Of a DNA stretch of 33,929 bases, positions 22,773 through 31,832 are shown one piece after another. The position numbers and the translations under genes are program-made. The stretch is from CAIZQW01 sp037133395. GTDB lineage: Bacteria; Verrucomicrobiota; Kiritimatiellia; RFP12; UBA1067. Within the stretch, counting starts at the first letter, position 1; the number at the start of each line of letters is the position of its first letter. The notes beneath the pieces were generated by a model. It saw nothing but the letters and a program-made list of their open reading frames with translations. It did no database searches and was not told where the DNA came from. The stretch spans positions 1-33,929 of the forward strand of contig JBAXOG010000035.1 of assembly GCA_037133395.1 (NCBI GenBank), given 5' to 3'.

Positions 22773-24608
22773 TTCTTCCACGCCAGCCGTCTTGCGGAAG
22801 GGGGTGAAGGGGATGCCGGCCCAGGCGATGCCTTTGTGGTTGGAGAACTCCAGGGTGTTGAGACGGACGGCATGCACCAGGACGCTCAAGCCGGCCATTG
22901 CGAAGTTGAGTGCATGGCCGAGGATCAGGATCAAGGCGACAGGAATAATCTTCAGATAAATGGGTAAGTCGAGGCTTAGAGCCATCTCATTGAAGTTTTC
23001 TGCGACCTTCACTCCGGCCAAGCCAACGGCGAAGAGACGGACATACGAAATAACGTCCCCTAGGCAACTGATAATATTGAGTGGCAGTAAGCCGAGGTCA
23101 GCCGCGCCACTTTTGAGTTCGTTTTTCTTCAACATGAAGAGAATGATGAGCAGGATGGAAACGCCAAACACAATTTTCATGGCCAAGGGCATGGGCAGTA
23201 CGCCGACGATGCTTCCGGACAGGAAGTACATGAACCAGATCACACCAATCCAGCCGACTTGAGCCAAAAACTTTGTATCTGGAAAAAGCACGATCGCATT
23301 CCAGGCGCGGGCGATGCTGAGATGGATCACGCCAAGCGTGAAACAGATGAGCATCATGTTGCCGTCTCCCTTGCCGCCTGGCAGGGTCAGCCAACGGCTT
23401 ACGGTGTTCGACAAGACGACGGGATGGGTTCCAAACCACGTATTCGAGAGCGCGCCCCAGATGATAGTCCCGACGGAGAAAACCGTGAGCAAGGTGAAGG
23501 GCGCACGTGCCACAGGGTTTGCTTTTACCTTGGCCCGGCCCCACAAGGCCAGCCCAAGAATGATGAAGCCGTAACCGCCGTCACCCACCAGCATCGCGAA
23601 AAAGATGCTGAAGAAGGCGAAGAAAGGCAGGCTGACATCGGCCTCGTTGTAGGCCGGTGAGATGCCGAGCGCTTTAAAGAGCGTTAGCATGGGCGTGAGC
23701 CAGCGACATGGACGCAAGAGTGTCGGAACCCGCTCGGCTGCTTCAGGATCGCGCAACATGATTCCCCACGCTTGCTGCTTTGCTGTCTGACGCAACGCTT
23801 CCGCTTGGTCAGCAGGGCACCAACCGGTAATCCAGACCACAGCACCCTGCGCTTGCATGGTGTCCGAGGCTTCCACAAAAAGGCACTGATCCTTTAGAAG
23901 TTGCTCGTGTGCTGCCAGGAACGTCTGGGTATGGGCTGCCTCTTTCAGAAGATTTCCAATATCGTGCGCACGTGAAAGCATCTTGGCTTCCTCGGCTTCC
24001 AGCGTGGTAAGGGGTGTTTTAGGGAGAGGAATAATTTCAGCGTGTTCCGGAAGTTCGGGTTCGCCAATCTGCACGCAATAGGCGGTCTTGCCCTCCATGA
24101 CACAATAGTGGGTCGGCACGGTTACGGGGCCTTGGTAACGGAAGAGGGTCACGGGAATACCATGGGCAACAAGTTTAGAGGACAACAGGACATCAAAGGA
24201 ACCGAAGGGTTTTATGCGAGCGATTTCGCGTGCAAGGATGTCGGCTTTATTGACCAGCGTTTGGCGCATCTCCGCGAGATGGACAATGTTTGAAATTTGT
24301 TCCTCTTCTGTGCCAGCGATCGCTGGCAGGGGACGGTTTATCCATGCCTCAACTGCAGCGAGCTGTTCAGATGTGTGGGTCAGTCCAGATGCGTGTACAG
24401 CGGGTACAGGCTTCCCCGCCACCGCCGCTTCAATGATATGCTGGGCTTTCTGGTTGTGTGCGAGTTTCGCGTGTGCATCATGGAAGCGTTCAGAAGCAAC
24501 GTGTTCGATGTTTAGATGGACAAAACCGCGTGAACGCAGAGCATCAAGTGTCTGTTCACGAGAAGCTTCGACGCAGAGCAAGGTTAGATGTTTCATCGGG
24601 ACGATCAT
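22770..24608 (-). CDS. atpI: V-type ATP synthase subunit I (a-subunit homologue)
   Basis: Membrane stator/ion-channel subunit of the V/A-type ATPase, 612 residues. The N-terminal soluble half (1 to about 310) is helical and begins MIVPMKHLTLLCVEASREQTLDALRSRGFVHL, as in AtpI/NtpI. The C-terminal half has about seven hydrophobic segments, including FFAFFSIFFAMLVGDGGYGFI, WIGVIWFMYFLSGSIVGVLP, and VISYVRLFAVGLAG, which carries the essential Arg facing the rotor ring. LILGHALNFAMAGLSVLVHAVRLNTLEF closes the channel region. The gene overlaps subunit D by ATGA. The expected rotor-ring subunit K does not follow; a converging gene is there instead. The enzyme could make ATP or pump H+ or Na+. Confidence 0.92.
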   Translation of the reverse strand: MIVPMKHLTLLCVEASREQTLDALRSRGFVHLNIEHVASERFHDAHAKLAHNQKAQHIIEAAVAGKPVPAVHASGLTHTSEQLAAVEAWINRPLPAIAGTEEEQISNIVHLAEMRQTLVNKADILAREIARIKPFGSFDVLLSSKLVAHGIPVTLFRYQGPVTVPTHYCVMEGKTAYCVQIGEPELPEHAEIIPLPKTPLTTLEAEEAKMLSRAHDIGNLLKEAAHTQTFLAAHEQLLKDQCLFVEASDTMQAQGAVVWITGWCPADQAEALRQTAKQQAWGIMLRDPEAAERVPTLLRPCRWLTPMLTLFKALGISPAYNEADVSLPFFAFFSIFFAMLVGDGGYGFIILGLALWGRAKVKANPVARAPFTLLTVFSVGTIIWGALSNTWFGTHPVVLSNTVSRWLTLPGGKGDGNMMLICFTLGVIHLSIARAWNAIVLFPDTKFLAQVGWIGVIWFMYFLSGSIVGVLPMPLAMKIVFGVSILLIILFMLKKNELKSGAADLGLLPLNIISCLGDVISYVRLFAVGLAGVKVAENFNEMALSLDLPIYLKIIPVALILILGHALNFAMAGLSVLVHAVRLNTLEFSNHKGIAWAGIPFTPFRKTAGVEE

Positions 24609-25225
24609 GCTGCATCCTCCTCGCTTTTGCTGGCCTTCTTACTGCGGCCTTTGGCTATCTTGCCCCGGGTGACAGAGGCGGTCTGTTGGTCGCCGAGGGC
24701 GATTTTGATTACCCGGATTTTCTCATGGCATTCTGGAATCTTAACCTTCTCAAACAGGTTGACGCGCTGGGAGGTCGTGTTGAGTTCGAGAGTGATCAAT
24801 TCACGCTGACGTTCTAAAATAGTCCGCTCCGCTTTAAGCCGTAACATGCGCGTCACGAGGGTAATGGCGGAGTCTAGCCAGGCCGGCGTTTCAAAAAGGT
24901 CGAGCGTGGCCGAGGTCGTTTTAATCTCTTTAAAAACAGGGATGGCGACGCCGGCGATGTTACTCGTGGTGGTGTCAATGCTATGCACCGTGACCAGCTT
25001 TGTCGGGGTGTATGCGCAATCAGAAAAGAGCGACACCCAGGTGTCGAGTGATTTCCGTTCTGTTGCCTCTTGGAAGGCAACGTTTTCAATACGTGCAACG
25101 ATGGCGGTTATTTCTGCCTGCAATTGTTGTTTTTTCAGTTGCAACATGGGCAAAAAACGTTTAAAACGCTTAAGCGCATCGCTTTGCGCTTTTAATTCTG
25201 TTTTTGTGAGTTTAACCTTTGCCAT
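24605..25225 (-). CDS. atpD: V-type ATP synthase subunit D
   Basis: Central-stalk rotor subunit linking the catalytic A3B3 head to the membrane ring. The start is set at ATG 25225, giving MAKVKLTKTELKAQSDALKRFKRFLPMLQLKKQQLQ, the conserved coiled-coil opening of the family. The longer frame to 25351 would run into the divergent MFS gene region. A second coiled coil near the end (LKAERTILERQRELITLELNTTSQRVNLFEKVKIPE) packs against the first. The last 25 residues are basic and low in complexity (KGRSKKASKSEE). The product is translationally coupled to subunit I. No genes for subunits A, B, E or K are within the window on either side, so this is a detached D-I pair. Confidence 0.9.
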   Translation of the reverse strand: MAKVKLTKTELKAQSDALKRFKRFLPMLQLKKQQLQAEITAIVARIENVAFQEATERKSLDTWVSLFSDCAYTPTKLVTVHSIDTTTSNIAGVAIPVFKEIKTTSATLDLFETPAWLDSAITLVTRMLRLKAERTILERQRELITLELNTTSQRVNLFEKVKIPECHEKIRVIKIALGDQQTASVTRGKIAKGRSKKASKSEEDAA

Positions 25226-25300
25226 ATAAAGTATTAAGATAACAAACTTTTCCTTTCGATTCCACCCCATATTTAGTACTTTCATACCTAAAAGGGAATC

Positions 25301-26524
25301 ATGAAGTTTTTGTTTGCAGAGTTTGCGTTTTTTCGTAGCCAGAATCGCCATGTGCGGACGTTGTTGATCACGATGTTTATTTATTTTTTAACGTCGCCAC
25401 TGCAAAATACTTTTTCCTGTGCGTATATCCTTCGGCAGACTCATAGCGTGAAAACCATGATGTGGTTTTTGCTGGCGCTTTATTCGGCCGTGCCTGTGAC
25501 TTCCTGGATCGTGGGGCGCTGGATGAATCGGTGGGGCGCGGAGCGGATGCTAGCTTTTGGATTGGCGTTGACAGGCGTGTCCATGTTTACCTTGTCGCTT
25601 GTCAGCCTGAGCAGTGTATGGGCGGTCAGTCTCGTGGGTGCTGCGATTGGTGTGGCCATTGCCTTTGTCTGGGCCTCTCATAATTATTTAGTTTTTGTCT
25701 CAACGACGGACGAGTCGCGTAATTATTTTCAAAGTTTGGAACAGTCTTGTTTAACGTTTTGTTCGATGCTGTCATCGTTCGTGATTGGATGGTTTGTGAG
25801 CCGCGTGTGGACGCCGGAGATCTCCTATTTGATCGTCAAGGGGGTTGCCCTTTTGTTCACGGTGGCTAGTGCGATAATCATCATGAGAGACCGTTTCCCT
25901 ATCCCCCAGAAGCCCGCGTTTGTATTTTTTCGCTATACGCCCTTGGCGTGGAAGCTTTTTGGGTTTGCCTTTTTGCGGGGGTTTACCCAGTTGTTTGCGA
26001 TCATGGTTCCCGTGTTGTTGGTCTTCTGTGTCCTTCGACAAAATGAATTTCTATTAGGGAAGGTTCAAAGCATAGGGGCCTTGGTTGCTGGACTCCTGTT
26101 GTACATCGTGGGTCGTGTTTCCGCCCCTCGCCATCGTATCTGGCTCTATATTGCCAGTGCTGTCATGTATGCCCTAGGAGCCTGTGTCAATGCCGTGTTG
26201 AATACGGCTGCGAGTTCCCTCGTCTTTATTATGATCCTTCTCTTTTTTGGACCGCTGATGGATATGTCGTACACGACCCTCTTCTTGCGGGCTGCGGATA
26301 AGATTGCGGAAGAAGAAAAGCGTAATAGTTATACTTATATTTTTGCGCAAGAGTGTTTTTTTTATCTGGGACGATTGGTGACGATGGGGATGATTTTTGG
26401 TGCACTCTATTTCTCGGAAGAAAAGATTATTACGATTGCATTTCCCATATTGACGCTTTTTCATCTGTTTTCAATTCCGATTGCTTGGTCGCTCAGCAAA
26501 ATGGAATTCTCGGAACAGTCCTGA
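25301..26524 (+). CDS. Major facilitator superfamily transporter
   Basis: 407-residue polytopic membrane protein with about 12 hydrophobic segments in two halves. VGRWMNRWGAERMLAFGLALTG between segments 2 and 3 corresponds to the MFS loop motif (G-x-x-x-D-R-x-G-R-K-like, here RWMNRWGAERM), and VSLVGAAIGVAIAFVWASHNY is a typical helix. The substrate is not predictable. AAGGGA lies a few bases before ATG 25301. It is divergent from the V-ATPase pair with about 75 bases between starts, so control regions may overlap. It ends before a 167-base gap leading to the catabolic operon and is not obviously part of it. Confidence 0.85.
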   Translation: MKFLFAEFAFFRSQNRHVRTLLITMFIYFLTSPLQNTFSCAYILRQTHSVKTMMWFLLALYSAVPVTSWIVGRWMNRWGAERMLAFGLALTGVSMFTLSLVSLSSVWAVSLVGAAIGVAIAFVWASHNYLVFVSTTDESRNYFQSLEQSCLTFCSMLSSFVIGWFVSRVWTPEISYLIVKGVALLFTVASAIIIMRDRFPIPQKPAFVFFRYTPLAWKLFGFAFLRGFTQLFAIMVPVLLVFCVLRQNEFLLGKVQSIGALVAGLLLYIVGRVSAPRHRIWLYIASAVMYALGACVNAVLNTAASSLVFIMILLFFGPLMDMSYTTLFLRAADKIAEEEKRNSYTYIFAQECFFYLGRLVTMGMIFGALYFSEEKIITIAFPILTLFHLFSIPIAWSLSKMEFSEQS

Positions 26525-26691
26525 CAAGGGGAGGCGTCTTAAAATACCAGTTTTGGCCACTGTGGAGAATTGGTATAGCGCGCTAAGCTTATTTTTGGTT
26601 AAATAACCTTGTTCATCTTCACAGGGAGTGGGGGTGTTTCTCGTGTTGACGTGTGTGATGTATTCAATGACGGTTTTAAAGGAGATAGTTT
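26525..26691. other. Leader/intergenic region before the catabolic operon
   Basis: It contains a long imperfect hairpin (ATACCAGTT at 26544-26552 with AATTGGTAT at 26568-26576, 8 of 9 pairs), the palindrome TAGCGCGCTA (26576-26585) and GGTTAAATAACC (26597-26608). No convincing -10/-35 pair was found. AAAGGAGA precedes the next start. Confidence 0.4.
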
Positions 26692-27879
26692 ATGAATGGT
26701 TTCCAGTTTTATAATCCTGTACGTATCGTTTTTGGCGCGGGCGAAGTTAAGCAGATTGGCGCAGAAGCCGCCGCGATTGGCAAAAAAGCATTATTAGTGT
26801 CATATGCTGATTGTGGTTTTATGAAAGAGACATTGGATCATGTCGTGGCGCTCTGCAAAGAGAAGGGCGTCGCGGTTGTTCCTTTTTATGCAGCGGTGGC
26901 GAATCCGCTGATGAGCGATATTGAAGCCGGCGCGAAGCTGGCCCGCAAGGAAAAGGTGGATTTGATCATCGGATGCGGCGGCGGAAGCGTGATGGACACC
27001 GCCAAGCTAATCGCAGCCGGGACGCTCTATAAAGGCGACCTTTGGAAGATGATGTATAGCCGCCATGATAGCAATGCGACGGTTCCGCCAGAGACAGCTT
27101 TGCCGATTATTCTCATCAATACGCTTCCTGCAACCTCCAGCGAGATGAATTGCGGCGCTGTTGCCACGAACACGGAGACCATGGAGAAGACCTATCTCTT
27201 CCATCCGTGTATTTATCCGAAGGTGTCGATTCTTGATCCGGAACTCACGACCTCGTTGCCTGCTTATCAAACGGCCTGTGGTGTGGTGGATTCCCTTTCG
27301 CATGTCATTGAAATTTACTTCACCTGCTCGAATGTTGTTCCGATGCAGGATCGTCTCATGGAAGGGATTATGAGCACGCAGATGGATCATGTCGGTAAAG
27401 TATTGAAAGATCCTAAAAATGTTGCGTTGCGCGGTGATCTGATGTGGGAAGTCACGCTGTCATGGAATGGCTGGATCCTTCCGGGTACGGGCGGGTTCAC
27501 GCCGATGCACATGATTGCGCATGCGATGTCAGCCCGTTGGGGTGTGACACATGGCGCATCACTCGGTATCGTGATGCCAGCCTTTATGAAGAAGACGTGG
27601 CAGGTCAATCCCGAACGTTATGTCCAGTTCGGCCAGCGCATTTTCGGCAAGAAGATGACGCCGCTCCAAGTGATTGCGAAGTTCGAGAAATTCATCTCTG
27701 GCCTCGGCGTTCAGACCCGTCTGTCGCAGTGCCAGGGTGTTCCTGCGAACCCGAAGAAGGTTGTGAAGACGTTGCTGGATGACTGTGTCCGCGTCTACTT
27801 CGGAGCGAATGGCAAGCTCGCTTCAAAAGTGCCGCTCTCGAAGAAAGCCGTCAAGGAGATCATCGAGCTCTGCTTCTAA
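26692..27879 (+). CDS. Iron-containing alcohol dehydrogenase (group III, butanol dehydrogenase-like)
   Basis: NAD(P)-dependent cytoplasmic oxidoreductase of 395 residues. The nucleotide site is GCGGGSVMDTAKLIA (near 96-110). Metal ligands follow the family spacing: D200 and H204 in VVDSLSHVIE, H273 in PMHMIAH and H287 in VTHGASLG. It resembles the YqdH/BDH-type dehydrogenases. It may oxidise an alcohol or polyol at the start of the operon's pathway, or reduce acetaldehyde to ethanol if the downstream complex cleaves acetoin; the sequence cannot decide. It is the first gene of a co-directional run to the window's end, with AAAGGAGA at 7 bases. The family call is firm, the substrate is not known. 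Confidence 0.92.
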   Translation: MNGFQFYNPVRIVFGAGEVKQIGAEAAAIGKKALLVSYADCGFMKETLDHVVALCKEKGVAVVPFYAAVANPLMSDIEAGAKLARKEKVDLIIGCGGGSVMDTAKLIAAGTLYKGDLWKMMYSRHDSNATVPPETALPIILINTLPATSSEMNCGAVATNTETMEKTYLFHPCIYPKVSILDPELTTSLPAYQTACGVVDSLSHVIEIYFTCSNVVPMQDRLMEGIMSTQMDHVGKVLKDPKNVALRGDLMWEVTLSWNGWILPGTGGFTPMHMIAHAMSARWGVTHGASLGIVMPAFMKKTWQVNPERYVQFGQRIFGKKMTPLQVIAKFEKFISGLGVQTRLSQCQGVPANPKKVVKTLLDDCVRVYFGANGKLASKVPLSKKAVKEIIELCF

Positions 27880-27912
27880 CAGACTTTGTGTTAACGGTAA
27901 AGGAGGAATTGT

Positions 27913-29073
27913 ATGACACGTGAACAACGCGCACTGAATGTGCTTAAGGGATTGCCGGTGGATTATCTGCCGAGTCAGATTACGCTTGCTGATCGTACCA
28001 AGGATGGTGCAGTCGCCAAAGCGTTAGGCTTATCCGGTGCTGAGGCGTTGGATGATTACCTGGACAATCATCTGGTCATCTCGCTGACATTGTGTGATAC
28101 GCCTCTCTTTTACCGTAATGACAAGGCGAAGATGGCTGAGCTAGAGGCTAAGGGCTATGCCAAAGTCGATACTGTCAATGGGATTGTCTATGATAGCTGG
28201 GGCATGGGCGTTAAGATTGGCGAGGAGGGTTTCTTCGCTTGCTATCATCCGCTTCAAGGCAATGCCGTGAAGAACAAGATGGCGGCGCCCTTTCTCCCAG
28301 ATGGCTTTGATCGTGCGATCCTCGATATGCCGTTTGCCGAGGCCGCGCGAGCCTATCAGGCACCCGACGCAAATCGGCCAGATAACTTGGATGACATGCT
28401 TCGTGACCTGAAGGCAAATGCACATGGTGAACATTTGGTCGTGCCGTCAGGCTATCTTGGCATCTACGAGCGTTCCTATTGCTTGATGGGCTTTGAGGAG
28501 TTCATGATGGAGTCCGTCACTGACCCAGAGTCCGTTGCGATTCTGATGGATAAAATTACGGACTACAAGGTTGCGACTGCCAAACGCAAGGTGGCGGCTG
28601 GCTTCAAGTGCGGGCATCATGGCGATGATCTGGGTTGCCAGGTGGGTACGTTGGTCTCGCCGAGCCAGTTTCATGACCTTATTAAGCCGCGCATCGCGCG
28701 TCATTTCAAAGTCTTTAAGGATGCGGGTCTGCCCGTGATGATGCACTCGTGCGGGGATATTACGCCCTTCCTTCCTGATTTGATCGAAATCGGTCTGGAC
28801 ATGATTGAGCCCGTGCAACCGTGCATGGGGCTTGAGCGCATTAAACAATTATTTGGTGACCAGCTCTCCTTCTGGGGCGGTATCGATACGCAGGAAATTC
28901 TGCCGCATGGGACACCCGCAGAGGTGGCAGCGGAGACGAAGCGTGTGATCAGTATTTTGGGCAAGGGAGGCCGCTATATCATTGCGCCGTCACAGGAAGT
29001 GATGGTGGATGTTCCGGCTGCCAATATCGCGGCGATGCTGGCGACGATCAAGGCGGAACGCGGAAACATGTAG
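27913..29073 (+). CDS. Uroporphyrinogen decarboxylase-like protein (methyltransferase/URO-D superfamily), paralogue 1
   Basis: TIM-barrel protein of 386 residues. It has MTREQRALNVLKG at the start, KCGHHGDDLGCQVG in mid-protein, MMHSCGDITPFLPDLIEIGLD (H278-x-C280) and FWGGIDTQEILPHGTP, GGRYIIAPS near the end. HxC plus a distal Cys is the zinc-thiolate signature of MtaA/CmuA-like methyltransferases. Here an additional C304 stands in QPC, where such proteins mostly have QPE or similar. It is therefore unlikely to be heme-pathway HemE and more likely handles methyl groups or a sugar-derived acid, but no function is established. AAAGGAGG supports the ATG. Its TAG stop is part of a palindromic element (29070-29103). 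Confidence 0.82.
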   Translation: MTREQRALNVLKGLPVDYLPSQITLADRTKDGAVAKALGLSGAEALDDYLDNHLVISLTLCDTPLFYRNDKAKMAELEAKGYAKVDTVNGIVYDSWGMGVKIGEEGFFACYHPLQGNAVKNKMAAPFLPDGFDRAILDMPFAEAARAYQAPDANRPDNLDDMLRDLKANAHGEHLVVPSGYLGIYERSYCLMGFEEFMMESVTDPESVAILMDKITDYKVATAKRKVAAGFKCGHHGDDLGCQVGTLVSPSQFHDLIKPRIARHFKVFKDAGLPVMMHSCGDITPFLPDLIEIGLDMIEPVQPCMGLERIKQLFGDQLSFWGGIDTQEILPHGTPAEVAAETKRVISILGKGGRYIIAPSQEVMVDVPAANIAAMLATIKAERGNM

Positions 29074-29103
29074 GGGCGACGTACGGGCGACCTACAGGTC
29101 GCC
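29070..29103. repeat. GTAGGGGC palindromic element, copy A
   Basis: It begins GTAGGGGCGAC and contains the stem GGCGACCT (29086-29093), a two-base loop and AGGTCGCC (29096-29103). The TAG at 29071 is the stop codon of the preceding gene. It is related to copies B (31793-31820) and C (32821-32848). Confidence 0.65.
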
Positions 29104-29120
29104 AGTCGTAGGAGAAATGT

Positions 29121-30680
29121 ATGAACTATTTAATGGGCATTGATGTCGGCACAACAGGTACAAAGGCTGCTATCATTGATGATTCAGGGAATTTGATTGC
29201 GCAGGCATATCGCGAATATACATGCACGTATCCGTGCCCTGGCTGGGTTGAGCAGGATGCAAATATGTTGCTCGAAGCGACGTTTGTCGTGGCGGCTGAA
29301 GCTTTGCGCAAATCAAGTTTGTCGCCGGATATGATCTGCTCCATCGCCTTTTCCGCACAACGGTGCTGCACGATTGCGGTTGGCCGCGATGGCAAGTTGG
29401 TGCGCCCGATGATTTCATGGCAGGATAATCGTACGGCGGAAGAGATCGAGTTGATCCGCAAGGAGGTCAACGATGATGATTTCTATGACATCGTGCGCTT
29501 TCCGCAAAGCACGACCTGGATGCTTTCGAAGATTCTGTGGCTTCAACGCCATGAACCTGAAACATGGTCTCGTGTGCACAAAGTTGTCCAGTTGCATGAC
29601 TTCCTGCTCTATTCCTGGGGAGCTGGCGAATTCTATGTCGATCATTGCGATGCGGCTTTCTACGGTTGCTGGGACACGGCGCAGTTGAAGTGGAGTGACC
29701 GTCTGTTGAAGGTCGGGCATATTACGGCTGATCAGCTTTCAATTCCACGTGCCAACGGGGATCGTGTCGGTGGCGTCTCCGAGTTGGTGGCCAAGTCGAC
29801 AGGACTGAAGGCTGGAACGCCGCTCTGTATCGGTGCGGGTGATCAGAATGCAGGCGCACTGGGCGCGGGCGTTGTCTGTCCGCACCTGCTCTCGGTTTCG
29901 TTGGGTACGGGTGGCGCAGTCTGCGCCTGCGTGGATCATGCGTTCCATGACGCCTCGCGCCGGACGATGGTCACAAACCATGTGATGAAGGGGTTGTGGC
30001 TAGTTGAAGGCTATCAGGCGGGTGCCGCGAGCGTCTTCCGTTGGTTTCGTGACCAGTTTGCAGAATTGGAGTCCGCGTATGCAAAAATGGCGGGTCGCGA
30101 TACGTATGATATTTTGACCGAATTGATCAGCAAGGCACCTGTGGGTTCGAAAGGGTTACTCCTGATGCCTTACTTTGCAAGCGCTGGAACGCCTCGCTGG
30201 AATTCCGCTGCGCGTGGCACCTTGATCGGGATGACCTTTGCACATGATCGTTATTGTATGGCTCGTGCCTTTATTGAGGGCATTACGCTGGAAGTACGCG
30301 ATATGCTGGAGTCGCTGGTGAAGGCGGGAGTGACGTTTGAGCGCGTACATTTGCTGGGCGGTCCGACCAAGTCGGCGCTGTGGAATCAAATTCAGGCGGA
30401 CGTCTATGGCCATCCGGTCTGCACCTTGATCAATGGCGATGCGGCTGTCACAGGCGCGGCCATCCTGGGCGGTGTCGGGGTTGGTGTCTTCAAGGATGCT
30501 GCCTCCGGTGTTGAAAATCTGGTGAAGATGAAGACCCTGTATCGCCCAGATAGTGTCAATACCGCGCGGTATAATGATCTCTACGACGTCTATAAGAATT
30601 TGTACACGGCTCTTGACAATGCCAAGATATATCAGCAAATAGCCGAGTTTCAACGTAAGTATGGAGAGTTAGAAAAATGA
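29121..30680 (+). CDS. FGGY-family carbohydrate kinase (xylulokinase-like)
   Basis: ATP-dependent sugar or polyol kinase of 519 residues. The N-terminal phosphate loop is MGIDVGTTGTKAAIID, followed by GWVEQDANMLLEA. The catalytic base is D241 in GAGDQNAGALGAG, with SLGTGG for ATP binding and LLGGPTKSALWNQIQADVYG in the C-terminal lobe. It is closest in look to XylB-type kinases, but FGGY enzymes act on xylulose, ribulose, glycerol, erythritol, AI-2 and others, so the substrate is open. AGGAGA precedes the ATG; ATGA overlap with the next gene shows strict co-translation. It probably phosphorylates the intermediate made by the dehydrogenase encoded upstream. Confidence 0.9.
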   Translation: MNYLMGIDVGTTGTKAAIIDDSGNLIAQAYREYTCTYPCPGWVEQDANMLLEATFVVAAEALRKSSLSPDMICSIAFSAQRCCTIAVGRDGKLVRPMISWQDNRTAEEIELIRKEVNDDDFYDIVRFPQSTTWMLSKILWLQRHEPETWSRVHKVVQLHDFLLYSWGAGEFYVDHCDAAFYGCWDTAQLKWSDRLLKVGHITADQLSIPRANGDRVGGVSELVAKSTGLKAGTPLCIGAGDQNAGALGAGVVCPHLLSVSLGTGGAVCACVDHAFHDASRRTMVTNHVMKGLWLVEGYQAGAASVFRWFRDQFAELESAYAKMAGRDTYDILTELISKAPVGSKGLLLMPYFASAGTPRWNSAARGTLIGMTFAHDRYCMARAFIEGITLEVRDMLESLVKAGVTFERVHLLGGPTKSALWNQIQADVYGHPVCTLINGDAAVTGAAILGGVGVGVFKDAASGVENLVKMKTLYRPDSVNTARYNDLYDVYKNLYTALDNAKIYQQIAEFQRKYGELEK

Positions 30681-31789
30681 CACCACGTGAACGTGTACGG
30701 GCGGCATTGAAACATCAGGCACCTGATCGGGTCCCCATTGACGTATGGGGTTCTGCAAGTCGTTTGTGTGACCGTCTCTACTTTGACATCGTCCGTGACC
30801 AGAAGTGGCAGGATCTTGGAAAGTTTGTCAGCGCGAGCCGCTCGGGTAATTACATGGATGAACGTGTCGCTGACATCGTCGGCTGTGACTTTCGCCATAT
30901 CCAGTTCGGTAAAGCGAAATATTTTGCCCCGACCGTGGATGCTGAGGGTGTGGAGTTCAATGAGTGGGGCGTGGGGTTCAAGAAGGTCGGTGGCGAACCG
31001 ATGATTGCGAAGGTGCCCTTCATGGATGCAGATTGCAGCCTGCTTGAAAAGCACCGTTGGCCAAATCCGAAAGATCCCGGACGTATGACAGGCGTGGTCG
31101 ACTCGGCCAAGCAGTGGGCGGAAAACACGCCCTATTTTGTCGGGACGAGTTCGTTGGTTTCGGGGCTTACGTTGGATATCGGGCCCTATCTGCGTGGGTT
31201 TGAGGATTTCTTTGTCGACCTCTATGTGAACCCCGAATTTGCAAAAGCGCTGATTGCCAAGATCACGGATGTGCTGATCGAGATGCACGAATACGCTTTG
31301 AAGCCGATCGCGCCGTATATCGAATGGGTGGAGTTCTCCAGTGATCACGGCATGCAGGACCGCCCGCTTGTGGCACCGGAGATCTACCGCGAATTCTTTA
31401 AGCCTGAATATAAGCGCCTCTTTGATGCAGTTAAAATGTTTGCGCCAAAGGCAAAAATCTGGATGCATTCGTGTGGTGCGGTTCGTGACCTTATTCCTGA
31501 TTTTATCGAGATGGGCGTGGACGTTCTTAATTCGTTGCAGCCCCGTGCGGTTGGGATGGATCCCTTTGAGTTGAAGAAGGAATTTGGCAAGGACATCGTC
31601 TTCCATGGCGGACTCGACATGCAAGGCGCATTGTCGGGGACGGTGCAGGAGGCGCGTGACGAGGCCAAGAGGTGTCTGGATGCCTTCAATCATGAGGGCG
31701 GCTATATTTTTGCGCCGAGCAACCATTTTATGCAAGACATACCGCTGGAGAACTTTTATGCGGTATATGAAGTCGCAATGGGAAAATAA
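30677..31789 (+). CDS. Uroporphyrinogen decarboxylase-like protein, paralogue 2
   Basis: 370-residue TIM-barrel relative of the protein encoded at 27913-29073. It begins MTPRERVRAALKHQAPDRVPIDVWG and has EFSSDHGMQDRPLVAPEIY, WMHSCGAVRDLIPDFIEMGVDVLN (H264-x-C266) and FHGGLDMQGALSGT, GGYIFAPSNHFMQDIPLENFYA. The HxC pair is kept, but the position matching C304 of paralogue 1 is R290 (QPRAVGMD), the ordinary form. Two URO-D-like proteins bracketing a sugar kinase suggest they act in sequence or as a heteromer. The ATGA overlap with the kinase gene gives coupling. It could be a corrinoid-linked methyltransferase; no corrinoid protein is seen in the window. Confidence 0.82.
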   Translation: MTPRERVRAALKHQAPDRVPIDVWGSASRLCDRLYFDIVRDQKWQDLGKFVSASRSGNYMDERVADIVGCDFRHIQFGKAKYFAPTVDAEGVEFNEWGVGFKKVGGEPMIAKVPFMDADCSLLEKHRWPNPKDPGRMTGVVDSAKQWAENTPYFVGTSSLVSGLTLDIGPYLRGFEDFFVDLYVNPEFAKALIAKITDVLIEMHEYALKPIAPYIEWVEFSSDHGMQDRPLVAPEIYREFFKPEYKRLFDAVKMFAPKAKIWMHSCGAVRDLIPDFIEMGVDVLNSLQPRAVGMDPFELKKEFGKDIVFHGGLDMQGALSGTVQEARDEAKRCLDAFNHEGGYIFAPSNHFMQDIPLENFYAVYEVAMGK

Positions 31790-31792
31790 TCT

Positions 31793-31820
31793 GTAGGGGC
31801 GACTTGCAAGTCGTCCGTAC
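31793..31820. repeat. GTAGGGGC palindromic element, copy B
   Basis: Frame GTAGGGGC ... CCGTAC around the perfect palindrome CGACTTGCAAGTCG (31800-31813). It sits four bases after a stop codon and just before the ribosome site of the E1 alpha gene. Confidence 0.7.
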
Positions 31821-31832
31821 GACGAGGATAAC

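Noticed and set aside
25226..25351. N-terminal extension of V-ATPase subunit D
   Set aside because: Family proteins begin at the KLTKxELK helix, and the extension runs into the start of the divergent MFS gene.
27913..31789. The URO-D-like genes as hemE of heme synthesis
   Set aside because: The HxC zinc-type motif and the sugar-kinase context point away from uroporphyrinogen decarboxylase proper.
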